Shown here piece after piece: positions 32,489 to 41,259 of a stretch of 42,003 nucleotides of DNA. Every line of letters starts with the position of its first letter. Position 1 is the stretch's first letter. This DNA comes from Chloroflexota bacterium (lineage in GTDB: Bacteria; Chloroflexota; Anaerolineae; 4572-78; J111): the NCBI GenBank assembly GCA_016860845.1, contig BOKF01000068.1, positions 1-42,003 of the forward strand, in the 5' to 3' direction. The translations under genes were made by a program, and so were the position numbers. The notes under the pieces were generated by a model, which had not been told where the DNA came from, searched no databases, and saw nothing but the letters and a program-made list of their open reading frames with translations.

Positions 32489-32670
32489 CCAAGTGGAATC
32501 GTTTAAGGCCAAAAATTGAACCCACCGTAATCGAAAAATCTTTCGATTATGGCCTGCGTAATCGTATATTTTCTGCCCAACCCTCGACGCATGAACCTCA
32601 GAGAAAACCTAATCCCATTGGCCCTGACACGAAACCATCGAGGGTAGGGCAGATCGATAGATTTCTTTTC
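32489..32670. other. Non-coding stretch with two more inverted repeats
   Basis: Between the palindrome and the reductase-like gene there is no convincing ORF. A perfect hairpin TAATCGAAA-aatc-TTTCGATTA spans 32528-32549, and CCCTCGA (32581-32587) faces TCGAGGG (32638-32644). These add to the high density of palindromes in the gap between secA and 32670, and could include a terminator for the minus-strand reductase gene, though no T-run was seen. Confidence 0.4.
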
Positions 32671-33258
32671 TCACTTCTGTTCGCCCTGGCCCCGTTTCGT
32701 TTCGTAGTGAAGGGCAATAACTCCTGAACCAAACGTCTTTGTGTTTAAAAGTTTAAGCTCACCCCGGTCTTTGAGGTCTTTAAATACTGGCATGCCACTG
32801 CCTAGGATAACAGGATTGACCGTAAGGCGATACTCGTCAATTAAATCCAACTGTATAAACGTGTGGGCTAAGCCGGGGCTGCCAAATATCACCAGGTCCT
32901 TACCCGGCTGTTGTTTGAGTTTTGTGATTTCTGCCGCAATATTGTCTTTAATCAGTGTGGTATTATTCCATTCAACCTTTTCCAGTGTTCTTGAAAAAAC
33001 AATTTTGGGTATGTTCTCTACCCAGCGCGCATGCTCAATCTCATGCCTGGTGGCCGTTGGATTCGTCAGCACGGTAGGCCAGTAGCTTTCCATCATTTGA
33101 TAAGTAACGCGCCCATATAAAGGAGCGCCCACTGTCCTTACCACCTCTTCAGCGTATTTCTCCAATTCTTCGTCATACGAGATCCAATCCAATTCCCCGT
33201 TTGGCCCTGCCGCAAAGCCATCCAGTGAAATGTGCATAAATAAAACCACTTTTCTCAT
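32671..33258 (-). CDS. RibD C-terminal/DHFR-fold reductase-like protein
   Basis: A 195-residue member of the RibD C-terminal domain (COG0262) family: MRKVVLFMHISLDGFAAG at the start, LYGRVTYQMM for the nucleotide-binding region, KIVFSRTLEKVEWNNTTLI, and FGSPGLAHTFIQ with the DEYRL-NPVILGSG motif near the end. Such stand-alone proteins are NADPH-binding reductases of unknown substrate; some are linked to antibiotic or folate metabolism. It is one of two intact paralogues here (the other at 40444-41025), with a third decayed copy at 41067. Followed at 72 bp upstream by the MFS exporter on the same strand. Confidence 0.88.
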   Translation of the reverse strand: MRKVVLFMHISLDGFAAGPNGELDWISYDEELEKYAEEVVRTVGAPLYGRVTYQMMESYWPTVLTNPTATRHEIEHARWVENIPKIVFSRTLEKVEWNNTTLIKDNIAAEITKLKQQPGKDLVIFGSPGLAHTFIQLDLIDEYRLTVNPVILGSGMPVFKDLKDRGELKLLNTKTFGSGVIALHYETKRGQGEQK

Positions 33259-33329
33259 TTTATTATTCCCCCATTCTTTTGTTCATATTCGCAGATAGTA
33301 TAAGACTGCCAGGAAACACCCAGGTTGTC

Positions 33330-34940
33330 TTATTCAACATAGGCCCTGAGCGCCGCTAATCCATCCGGCTTCGGGTCCGGTTGTCGCTCAGGTTCAGCAT
33401 CAATACCGACGCGCCGGAGCATGACCAGGGTCAGGATGGCAAGGCCGACCATAACCACAGCGCCAATGGCGGAAGTTAGCTGCAGCCCCTGGATGAACGC
33501 CTCGTGGGCGGCGCCGAGCAGGGCCAGGCTAATCTGGTGGGGGAGCTGTCCGGCCGTCGTGAGCGCACCGGCGAGGGTCTCCTGGGCGGCTTTGGCCGCT
33601 TCAGGCGAGATGCCGGATGGCAGGGTAGCTGCTACCTGGCTGCGGTAGATGGCAGTCCCAAGACTGCCGAGGACGGCAATGCCGAGCGCCCCGCCTAACT
33701 CAGCGCCGGTCTCCGAAAGCGCCGAGGCAGCGCCAGCTCGTTCAGGGGGCGCAGTCCCGACAACCAGATCGGCGGTCAGGGTAAACGTCGCGCCGAAGCC
33801 GAGGGACATGACACTCCACCCGACCACCACGATCACCAGGGAGCTTACCCCAACTTGGGTAAGCAGCCCGAAGCCGACGGCGCCGAGCACCAGACCGGCA
33901 GCAATCACGAAGGCCGGATGCACCCGGCGCACCAGCATCGGCGCCACGTTAGACCCGATAATGGAGGTGATGGCGCCGGGTACCGACCATAACCCCGCCT
34001 GTAAGGGCGACAACCCCAATACAAGCTGCAAATATTGGGCGATGAAGAGAAAGACGCCGAACGCCACAAAAATACCGAGGGTATATGTGACCAGTGATAC
34101 GCTGAAGGCCGGCAGGCGGAAGAGTTTGAGGTCAATCAGCGGGTCGGCCAGCGTTCGCTGCCTCTGCACAAACACAATGCTAATGATCAGACCAGCCACG
34201 ATGAACAGGACAGGCTGCCAGCCTGGGCCATGCTGGGCGATCTGCTTAAGGCCGTAAATCAAGCCCAGCACGGCGATCAGTGAGAGAGCTGCACTGTACA
34301 GGTCCAGCCGGCCTGCCTGGGGATCACGGAATTCCGGCAACAGGACAGGGCCTAGCCCCAGCAGCAGGGCCATCACCGGCACGCCCAGCAGAAAGACCGA
34401 TCCCCACCAGAAGTGCTCCAGGAGGAACCCTCCGACCAGCGGGCCAATGGCGCTGCCTACCGAAAAACCGGAGACCCAAATCCCGATGGCGACGGTGCGC
34501 TCCCTTTCATCGAGGAACATATTGCGGATCAGGGACATGGTCGAGGGCATCAGGGTTGCCCCGGCCACGCCGAGCAGGGCGCGCGCTGCGATTAACATCT
34601 CAGCACTGGTCGAGAACGCAGCCAGCACTGAGGCAACACCAAACGCGGCGGCCCCGATCAGGAGCAGCTTACGCCGGCCAATCCGGTCGCCCAGCGTACC
34701 CATCGTTACCAGTGACCCGGCGATCATGAAACCATAAATATCCACGATCCACAGCAGTTGGGTGCTGTTGGGCTGAAGATCTGCGCTCAGGTGGGGCACG
34801 GCCAGGTGCAGCACGGTCAGGTCCATCACGATGAGCAGGGTGGGTAACATGAGCACGGCCAGCCCCAGCCACTCCCGCCGTCCGGCTTTGGGCGGGGTGA
34901 CGGTATTTATTCGAGAAATTTTCTCTGTAGGAACAGTCAT
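33330..34940 (-). CDS. MFS drug exporter, DHA2 (14-TM) type
   Basis: About 536 residues from ATG 34940, which has AAGGAGA six bases upstream; the frame extends to 35033 without ribosome site. Fourteen hydrophobic segments, with the MFS motif GDRIGRRKLLLIG in the first loop and DLTVLHLAVP in TM1 (Asp in membrane, as in QacA/SmvA-like proteins), and the motif C-like GSAIGPLVGGF in TM5. It should export cationic or hydrophobic compounds driven by protons. A strong promoter lies upstream at 35145-35173. It may share a transcript with the reductase-like gene downstream (72-bp gap). Confidence 0.93.
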   Translation of the reverse strand: MTVPTEKISRINTVTPPKAGRREWLGLAVLMLPTLLIVMDLTVLHLAVPHLSADLQPNSTQLLWIVDIYGFMIAGSLVTMGTLGDRIGRRKLLLIGAAAFGVASVLAAFSTSAEMLIAARALLGVAGATLMPSTMSLIRNMFLDERERTVAIGIWVSGFSVGSAIGPLVGGFLLEHFWWGSVFLLGVPVMALLLGLGPVLLPEFRDPQAGRLDLYSAALSLIAVLGLIYGLKQIAQHGPGWQPVLFIVAGLIISIVFVQRQRTLADPLIDLKLFRLPAFSVSLVTYTLGIFVAFGVFLFIAQYLQLVLGLSPLQAGLWSVPGAITSIIGSNVAPMLVRRVHPAFVIAAGLVLGAVGFGLLTQVGVSSLVIVVVGWSVMSLGFGATFTLTADLVVGTAPPERAGAASALSETGAELGGALGIAVLGSLGTAIYRSQVAATLPSGISPEAAKAAQETLAGALTTAGQLPHQISLALLGAAHEAFIQGLQLTSAIGAVVMVGLAILTLVMLRRVGIDAEPERQPDPKPDGLAALRAYVE

Positions 34941-35136
34941 AACGTCTCCTTGCCTTACAAACATGTAAAATCTGACAATTTTCGGATCAAAAACTTGGCT
35001 ATCAACACTGGGATGTTGCCAGCCGGATGCCACCTCGTTGCATCCTTAAGCGTGAGGCGCCTTGCCACAGGCTATTCTCTTTTTTAAATTTTGGGGGAAC
35101 ACATTTTTCCAGAGGTCAATCAAATACAGCACAGAT

Positions 35137-35174
35137 GTTCTGGTATTATAGAACTATTACTTCAAAAAGTCAAG
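35137..35174 (-). promoter_or_regulatory. Strong promoter of the MFS gene with overlapping palindromes
   Basis: On the minus strand TTGACT (35168-35173) and a consensus TATAAT (35145-35150) are 17 bp apart. GTTCT/AGAAC inverted repeats span the -10 (35137-35154), and an imperfect ACTT...AAGT palindrome covers the -35 (35158-35174). The near-consensus promoter under two palindromes suggests tight repression, as usual for drug exporters. A further palindrome TTACA-aaca-TGTAA sits at 34955-34968, close to the gene start. Confidence 0.62.
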
Positions 35175-35312
35175 TATTTATTTCAATCTTTAAGGTGAGG
35201 ATTGCTTTTTAAACTGACCTGCGGAGATAATATTTAATCAGGCTCAACAGGGGCAGCGCCACTCGAAAGTCGGCGGCCTGTCCCTGGTTAGTGCTTTCCC
35301 CCTTTTTGGGGA

Positions 35313-35342
35313 TTGTCAGAAAAGTAGCAAATATGGTACTAT
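35313..35342 (+). promoter_or_regulatory. Candidate promoter of the TIR/radical SAM pair
   Basis: TTGTCA (35313-35318) and TACTAT (35337-35342) are 18 bp apart, about 110 bases before the TIR gene start. A short C-run/G-run hairpin (CCCCC-tttt-GGGG, 35298-35311) lies directly upstream. Divergent from the MFS promoter, so the region 34941-35453 is a shared control region. Confidence 0.45.
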
Positions 35343-35453
35343 GGGATCGAAAAGTCCGGCGACCAGCTTGAGATGGATAAGATACCCTAATCTGCCATGG
35401 CTTGTGGTTCATCAGCCGATTATCCAGGTCGTAATGATCGAGGAGAGCAGACT

Positions 35454-38400
35454 ATGGCCTTTGATTACGACGCTTTTTTTAGCTTTCATCCTGAGGACGC
35501 GGCAGTGGTGGAAGCGATCGCCCGGCGTCTGCGTCAGGAAGCGCAGCTTCTGATATTCCTCGATCCCCGGCGAACCCTTCCCGGCGAACCCTGGTCTGCT
35601 GAATTGAGCCAGGTTCTGGATCGAAGCGCCACCTATGTGGGCTTTGTCGGGCCACATTCACCCTCACCCTGGACCCACCCGGAATTGGCGGCGGCACTCA
35701 AGCAGCGGGTTCAAGCCCACATGCTGCGGCTCATCTTTGTGCGTTTGCCGGGTGGCGACAAAGCGCAAGAGCCAGAAGGTCAATTTCCCTTCCCGGATGT
35801 TGTCACCTGGGTTGATTTTGATCATCCCGGCCAGGACGACGCGCCAGCCCTTGAGCGCCTCCAGGCTGCCATCTGCGGCTACACCCCCGCTTCTATGCCC
35901 AGCCTGAGCCGGGTAGACAGAGCGACAGAACCCACGCCAACACCCCAACTCATCCATGCGCTGCTTCCTGGAACCGATTTTCAGCCTCGCCCGGAATTGG
36001 ACGAACTGCGGGCTTTCTGGTCCGACGAGACGCGTCGCGGGGTATTGGCCCTGGTCGGGCTGGGCGGTTCCGGCAAAACAGCCCTGATCTGCCGTTTTCT
36101 TCAGGAACTCCCCCAGAGCGGTCTGGACCACCCCGCTGTCCCCAAGAACAGCCACCTTCAACCTGCCGAGCGTGTTTTTGTCTGGAGCTTCTACGACCAG
36201 CCGAATATCGAACTCTTTATACGAGCGCTGCATCAATATCTGACAGGTGAAGAAATCACCGCGCTTCCCGCCCGCGATTTGACCTATCGAGTGATCCGGG
36301 CGATGGAACAGAGCCGCTGGCAACAGGCCCTACTGGTGCTGGATGGGCTGGAAGTGGTCCAGGAGCGGCGAGACTCGCCGGGGGGCTTTGGCCTGCTGCG
36401 CGATAGTTCGCTCCGTCACCTGGTTCGCCGGGTGGCTCAAGGGGATCTGGGTTTCAAAATGCTGCTGACCAGCCGCTTTCCTTTGCCCGAACTATCCCCT
36501 TTTTTGGATTCAAGTTACTGGGTCGTTGAGGCCGACCGGCTCGATCCCGCGAGTGCGCACCGCTTGTTGCGGGCGCGAGGCGTCAGTGGTATCAAGACCG
36601 ACCTTGATCGCCTCATCGGCGACTACGGTATGCACGCCCTGACCCTGGACCACCTGGGTACTGTGCTGCGCGACTTTTTCAACGGCGATCCCCATCAAGC
36701 TCAAGCCCTGCCGGTTCTGGAAAGCATTCCGGATGATGGTGAGGTCGAGAACCAGGCGCGGCGGCTGGCCCGGGTCTTTTCGTTCTATGAGCAGTATCTT
36801 CCGGGGGATGAGTTGAACCTTTTGAAGGTGCTGTGTGTTTTCCGCCTGCCGGTAGTGACCTCGATCTTGCACGCCATCCTGACCGATAGCCGGCCGGAAC
36901 GACCGGCTGGATTACCGCGTTTGAATGAAGTCACCTTTCGCTCTGTATTGGCGCAACTGCATCGTCGTGGGCTGATCTCCTTTTATGGAGAGGGTGAGCG
37001 GACCCTCTGCGCCGTTCACCCCTCGGTTCGAGACTACTTCTACCAGGCTCTCGGTCAGACCAGCAACAGCGTCCATGCTGAGGTGCGTGAGCACTTAACG
37101 CCCTTGATGGAAAGACCCCAACGGGAACAATATCCGCTGGATGGCGACGATTTGGACAGCTACGAAGAACTCATCTACCATACCGCTAACAGTGGCGATG
37201 GACGAGCTGCCTTGATGCTATATGAATACCGGTTGGGGGGGTATCGGCATCTGGCCTGGCGGCTGGCTGATTATCAACGCGGCTTGCGGCTGACCTCCCT
37301 CCTGATCGAAGCCCGCGGACCATTGCTAACGCCCTATGCCAGCCCCTGGCATGATCATAGTCTGTTTCAGTTGGACTTGGGCCAGCCGGCCCTGGCGGAA
37401 ACCCAGTTGCGCCGGCTTTTAACTGACTATAAAGCGCAATTCGGTAGCAGACGGGCGCTATTGGAGCGTTTTAACCAGAACAAAGAGCAGTTTCTAAACG
37501 ACAAAGATGCGCTCGATCAGCTTATGAGCATGATGGCCGTGCGCTGGCCCCGAGATGAAGAAGCCTGGTTTTATTACGAGTCAGTGCTGCTCCAGTCCCT
37601 CTGTGATGCTTTATTAGTGCAGGGCAGGCTCGTTGAGGCGGAGCAAACCGCCGGAGCAGCTATCACCGGGGTCAGCGAAGCACAATGGCTGGAAAGCCGT
37701 GATTGGCTGCTTGCATCCGGCTCGAATCCCTTTGGGCGGCGGGCGGCGGCCCGGTCATTGTTAGGTCAGGTCGCCGCTGCTTTGACCGACTTTGACCAGG
37801 CCGTCGTGTTTCATGATCAATTGCCTGAGCGGTCTCACGAGCGAGTATTATTCGGCGGCGTTCACATTGCTCATTATGCGCTGCTGCTAGTCCGCTTGGG
37901 CAGGCTGCAAGAAGCATTGACCCTGCTCCACAAATGCGACTTGACCTCGGCCCGGCAGTTCCAACCCTTGTTGGCTGCCCATTACGAACTTGCGTTCGCC
38001 GAAGTGTATCAAATGGCCGGGGAAGCGGAAAAAGCCACGCTCTACATTGATACGGCCCTGGCTTGGGCGATGCAGTCAGGCCACCAAGAAACTTATGCCA
38101 GGGCTAACTTGGCCAGGGCGAGAGTTCTCCTGCGGACCGGGCATTGGGCTGAATCTCAGACGGCGCTGCAAGAGGTCGAGCAAGTCGCCCGGACGTGTGG
38201 CTTCAAGATTTGTCTGGTGGATGGGCTGGTGGTCGCCGGGCATCACGCCTGGCAGGCCGGCCAACTGGATCAGGCGGCTCAATGGGCCGGCGAGGCGTTC
38301 GAACTCAGCACTGAGGCGGAGTGTGGCTACCAGTGGGGCAGCGGCAATGCCGTTCATCTGCTGGCGGAGATTGAACTTGAGCGAGGCAATAGGACTGCGG

Positions 38401-38513
38401 CCCTGAGGCAGGCCAACCTCGCCCTGAACATACGCACTACCCTCACAGACCCCAGGCTCCACAATACCGAGGCGTTATTGAAAAAGCTGAATCCAGAGAA
38501 AGGAGCACCCTGA
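35454..38513 (+). CDS. TIR domain-STAND NTPase-TPR protein
   Basis: About 1019 residues from ATG 35454, chosen for AGGAGA seven bases upstream. Residues 4-150 form a TIR-like domain: DYDAFFSFHPEDA, LDPRRTLPGEPW, then SPWTHPEL, where Glu77 sits at the position of the NADase catalytic Glu of other TIRs. A STAND-type NTPase follows: Walker A GLGGSGKTAL near 201, Walker B LLVLDGLE near 294, and a TSRFPLPEL sensor region. A winged-helix-like segment precedes a long TPR-like superhelix from about 560 to the end. Such proteins sense a trigger through the repeats, oligomerise, and activate the TIR enzyme, as in bacterial immune STANDs. The stop overlaps the start of the radical SAM gene (TGATG). The sensor part resembles FxsT-type proteins in layout, but no FxSxx peptide was found. 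Confidence 0.88.
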   Translation: MAFDYDAFFSFHPEDAAVVEAIARRLRQEAQLLIFLDPRRTLPGEPWSAELSQVLDRSATYVGFVGPHSPSPWTHPELAAALKQRVQAHMLRLIFVRLPGGDKAQEPEGQFPFPDVVTWVDFDHPGQDDAPALERLQAAICGYTPASMPSLSRVDRATEPTPTPQLIHALLPGTDFQPRPELDELRAFWSDETRRGVLALVGLGGSGKTALICRFLQELPQSGLDHPAVPKNSHLQPAERVFVWSFYDQPNIELFIRALHQYLTGEEITALPARDLTYRVIRAMEQSRWQQALLVLDGLEVVQERRDSPGGFGLLRDSSLRHLVRRVAQGDLGFKMLLTSRFPLPELSPFLDSSYWVVEADRLDPASAHRLLRARGVSGIKTDLDRLIGDYGMHALTLDHLGTVLRDFFNGDPHQAQALPVLESIPDDGEVENQARRLARVFSFYEQYLPGDELNLLKVLCVFRLPVVTSILHAILTDSRPERPAGLPRLNEVTFRSVLAQLHRRGLISFYGEGERTLCAVHPSVRDYFYQALGQTSNSVHAEVREHLTPLMERPQREQYPLDGDDLDSYEELIYHTANSGDGRAALMLYEYRLGGYRHLAWRLADYQRGLRLTSLLIEARGPLLTPYASPWHDHSLFQLDLGQPALAETQLRRLLTDYKAQFGSRRALLERFNQNKEQFLNDKDALDQLMSMMAVRWPRDEEAWFYYESVLLQSLCDALLVQGRLVEAEQTAGAAITGVSEAQWLESRDWLLASGSNPFGRRAAARSLLGQVAAALTDFDQAVVFHDQLPERSHERVLFGGVHIAHYALLLVRLGRLQEALTLLHKCDLTSARQFQPLLAAHYELAFAEVYQMAGEAEKATLYIDTALAWAMQSGHQETYARANLARARVLLRTGHWAESQTALQEVEQVARTCGFKICLVDGLVVAGHHAWQAGQLDQAAQWAGEAFELSTEAECGYQWGSGNAVHLLAEIELERGNRTAALRQANLALNIRTTLTDPRLHNTEALLKKLNPEKGAP

Positions 38514-39571
38514 TGGGCTTTCCCAAACCCTGGCCAACCGAGTGGCCCGAACCCTATCCTTATCCGCCCTATTATCTGCCTGACGAAGAGGACAATCCTG
38601 ACGAGGAGCGGAAGGAGGATCAAAAGCTGCCCCCGGAAGAGCTTCCCTTTCCTTTTCCCATTCCAGAGTTTCGCCGGCAGTTCTGTTCGGTCACCTGGGC
38701 GGTCAATCACGCTTGTAATCTCCACTGCACCCACTGTTATGATGTCGTCCCTTACCGTCGTTACGATTTGAGTACAGCCGAGGCCCTGGAGGTGATTGAT
38801 CGCTTGTATGCGGCCGGGGTTACCTTCATCGCCTTCTCAGGCGGCGAAGCCTTCCTGCGCAAAGATCTCTTTGAACTGATGGCTCACTGCCGCCAGCGCG
38901 GAATGGATTTCGGGGCGCGTTCCAATGGCACTCGGATCACTCGCGTGGTAGCGCGCCGGCTGAAAGAACTAGGCATCGCCGTCGTCGGCGTCTCGTTTGA
39001 TGGGGCGACCCCTGCCACCCATGACGCCGTGCGCGGGCCAGGGGGATTTCAGGCTGCTCTGACCGGGTTACAAGCACTGCGGGCAGAAGGGATCCGCGCC
39101 CAGATGGAGGTGGTTCTCAGCCGCCAAAATGCGCACGAAGCGCTTGCTTTCATCGAGCTGGGCGAGGCAGTCGGGGCGTCTGAGGTCAACTTTTCGGCGA
39201 TGACACCCAACGGCCGCGGCCGGCAGCGGCTGGATGACCTCCTGGATCATCAACTGTGGCAGCAACTTACTCAGACCTTGCAGGCAGCCAGCCGCCAGGC
39301 CTGTATCCCGGTCACTCCTAACTGCGCCTTTCTGGGGGCGTGCTGTGTCAACATTGAACCTCATGTTACCTGTGATGGCTGGATGACCCCTTGTTATCTA
39401 TCGCCGGTCAAGTTGTTCAATATCCTGAATACGCCGGCCGAAGCCATCCGCGAGCGGCTCGAACGGGATCGTTTGAATTACCAGGATGTGTGTGGTCGTA
39501 GGCAGTGGACCCAACTGGCTCATCACAGCCTGTCAACATCTATCTCCCTTATGATGGAGAACACTGCATAA
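38513..39571 (+). CDS. Radical SAM protein with proline/aromatic-rich N-terminal extension
   Basis: A 352-residue radical SAM enzyme. The [4Fe-4S] motif is C68-x3-C72-x2-C75 (CNLHCTHC), with GGEAFLRKD near 112 for SAM binding and VSFDG further on. The C-terminal part has Cys271, 277, 278, 287, 294 and 327, as in a SPASM/twitch auxiliary cluster domain, but the usual final CxxC cluster is missing and the end looks shortened. Residues 1-27 are unusual: Trp-Pro and Tyr-Pro pairs (WPTEWPEPYPYPPYYLP), then an acidic stretch to about 47. That extension could be a fused substrate segment or a docking tail; unproven. Start codon overlaps the TIR gene stop, so the two are co-translated. Confidence 0.88.
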   Translation: MGFPKPWPTEWPEPYPYPPYYLPDEEDNPDEERKEDQKLPPEELPFPFPIPEFRRQFCSVTWAVNHACNLHCTHCYDVVPYRRYDLSTAEALEVIDRLYAAGVTFIAFSGGEAFLRKDLFELMAHCRQRGMDFGARSNGTRITRVVARRLKELGIAVVGVSFDGATPATHDAVRGPGGFQAALTGLQALRAEGIRAQMEVVLSRQNAHEALAFIELGEAVGASEVNFSAMTPNGRGRQRLDDLLDHQLWQQLTQTLQAASRQACIPVTPNCAFLGACCVNIEPHVTCDGWMTPCYLSPVKLFNILNTPAEAIRERLERDRLNYQDVCGRRQWTQLAHHSLSTSISLMMENTA

Positions 39572-39591
39572 CCATCCCCTTGCCATCGAAA

Positions 39592-40404
39592 TCACTTGGC
39601 CTCCGGCAGCGGCGCATCGAGGAACGGTGGGATGATTGGAAGCAGCAGATCGGCTCGGTACACCAGCGTCACGTGCGTTGTGCCGGGCAGGATGGCGAGC
39701 TGTGAATCGGGCGGACCGGCGGGTGTATCACCCATGATGCCGCCGCCAAACAGGCGAAACATCTCCACCGCGTGTTCGGGGCGAATGATATCGGAATCTC
39801 CGATGATGAGCAGGGTAGGAGCCTTGATCGCCGCGATGACCTCGTCAGGTATGTCTTTGAGTTCCTGATCCATTTGCATTACTTTTGTGAACAGCGTAGC
39901 GAAATCTTCCGGCCTGGGCGCTATTTGCATGTATTCCTCATGCCAGGGCGAGCCAACCATCATTTCGGGTTTCATCGCCGCCATACCTTCCATCAGCCCG
40001 GGGTGGAGGCCGTCAAGCTTGTAAGAGATCGAGGCGAGCACCAGCTTACGCACCAGCTCCGGGTGGCGGATGGCAACCTGCAAGGCGACGGCGCTGCCCA
40101 TGCTGTAGCCAAAGAAATCGGCCTGTTTGATTCCCAACTGCCGGAGGGCAGCGGCGGTGTCATCGGCCATCTGTTCGTAGCTCAGGGGGCGATCAATGTC
40201 GGCGGTGTGTCCGTGCCCTTGCAGCTCGAAGGCGATGACCTGCCGGGTCTTGGCCAGGTCTGGCAGCAGCTTGCCAAACGAAGTGCCGATGGCCGAAAAA
40301 GCGCCGTGCAGCAGCACCAGTGGCTGGCCTTCACCGTGAATCTCGTAATACATCTTGAGGCCGTTGACATTAACATATTGTCCCTGTACTTCTTTTGTCT
40401 CCAT
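39592..40404 (-). CDS. Alpha/beta hydrolase
   Basis: A 270-residue alpha/beta-fold hydrolase with the oxyanion HGAF segment (VLLHGAFSAIG), the nucleophile elbow GYSMGS, the acid in IGDSDIIRPEH, and the catalytic His in PGTTHVTL. The sequence is soluble, without signal peptide. It resembles small esterase/haloperoxidase-like members; substrate unknown. AAGGAG lies close before the ATG. Convergent with the radical SAM gene across only 20 bp, and 39 bp downstream of the second reductase-like gene on the same strand, so likely co-transcribed with that one. Confidence 0.92.
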   Translation of the reverse strand: METKEVQGQYVNVNGLKMYYEIHGEGQPLVLLHGAFSAIGTSFGKLLPDLAKTRQVIAFELQGHGHTADIDRPLSYEQMADDTAAALRQLGIKQADFFGYSMGSAVALQVAIRHPELVRKLVLASISYKLDGLHPGLMEGMAAMKPEMMVGSPWHEEYMQIAPRPEDFATLFTKVMQMDQELKDIPDEVIAAIKAPTLLIIGDSDIIRPEHAVEMFRLFGGGIMGDTPAGPPDSQLAILPGTTHVTLVYRADLLLPIIPPFLDAPLPEAK

Positions 40405-40443
40405 TCTTGTTTCTCCTTGGGTAGAATTGTTGCTCGCAGCGTA

Positions 40444-41025
40444 CTATGCGCTACGCCGATAACGCATGAACACAACGCCTGTCGGAAGGGGTGACGCCTC
40501 CACCAAGGTCAAGTCGAGGCGCTTTCCTGCCGGAAACAAGCGCTTGCCACTACCCAGCACGAGGGGATAGACGTGCAGGCTGTACTCATCAACCAGATCA
40601 TGCTGCGCCAGCAACTGGATTAACACGCTGCTCCCATCAACCAGGATATTCTTACCGGGCTGCTGTTTGAGCTGGCGTACGGCTTCAACGACATTGTCGC
40701 GAATGAGGGTCGAGTTCCGCCAAGCCGAGGCGGATTCCAAATTGGTGGACACCACATACTTGCGGATGGTGTTCAGCGCATCGGCGAACGGATCACCGGC
40801 CATCTGTTCAAACGCGCCGCCGTGGATTTGCCATGTCTTTCGGCCTAGTAAGATGGTATCGGCCTGGGACATCGCCTGAAAGAAATGAGCGCCAATGTCA
40901 TCGTGCCAATACGGCTGTGTCCAGCCGCCATGCGTAAAGCCGCCTTCGGTGTCTTCGTCCGCACCACCTGGGGCCTGGATCACGCCGTCCAACGTGATAA
41001 ATTCAGCGACGATTAGTTCTCTCAT
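40444..41025 (-). CDS. RibD C-terminal/DHFR-fold reductase-like protein, second copy
   Basis: A 193-residue paralogue of the 32671-33258 product, of the same COG0262 family: AEFITLDGVIQAPG at the start, ILLGRKTWQ, KYVVSTNLESASAWRNSTLI, and ILVDGSSVLIQLL with DEYSLHVYPLVLGSG. Complete in length. It shares the KYVVST-L-W-NS-LI core with the decayed fragment just upstream at 41067, which suggests local duplication. Lies 39 bp upstream of the alpha/beta hydrolase gene. Confidence 0.88.
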   Translation of the reverse strand: MRELIVAEFITLDGVIQAPGGADEDTEGGFTHGGWTQPYWHDDIGAHFFQAMSQADTILLGRKTWQIHGGAFEQMAGDPFADALNTIRKYVVSTNLESASAWRNSTLIRDNVVEAVRQLKQQPGKNILVDGSSVLIQLLAQHDLVDEYSLHVYPLVLGSGKRLFPAGKRLDLTLVEASPLPTGVVFMRYRRSA

Positions 41026-41066
41026 ATTTTTCCTCCTTTGATAGTTGGGTTATAGTCGTTTTACCT

Positions 41067-41207
41067 TTATGTAGTAAATATTTTCATAGCTAGCTTGAGC
41101 CGGGAAACTTCTTCGATGACGTTGCCCTTGATTAGCCTTGAGTTGGTCCACGCCAGTGACTCTGTCAGGGTCGTCGAAACGACGTATTTGGCCATGGTGT
41201 TGATCCT
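41067..41207 (-). pseudogene. Fragment of a third RibD/DHFR-fold reductase-like gene
   Basis: In one minus-strand frame the sequence reads RINTMAKYVVSTTLTESLAW, then TNSRLIKGNVIEEVSRLK, then a frayed end and a stop at 41067-41069. The match is to residues about 86-122 of the neighbouring 40444-41025 product (KYVVSTNLESASAWRNSTLI and on). Both the N-terminal and C-terminal parts are absent, so this is an internal relic, not a gene. Confidence 0.78.
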
Positions 41208-41259
41208 GCACGGGTATCATAACACAATAAAAGGAGGCTGTCTTGAACAAAAACGACAG

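Noticed and set aside
35454..39571. Canonical FxSxx-COOH RiPP system
   Set aside because: Gene types are similar, but I found no short ORF ending in FxSxx near the pair and the radical SAM protein has a different N-terminus.
41050..41250. 66-codon minus-strand frame upstream of the second reductase-like gene
   Set aside because: A different frame of the same DNA gives a clear reductase fragment, so the longer frame is accidental.
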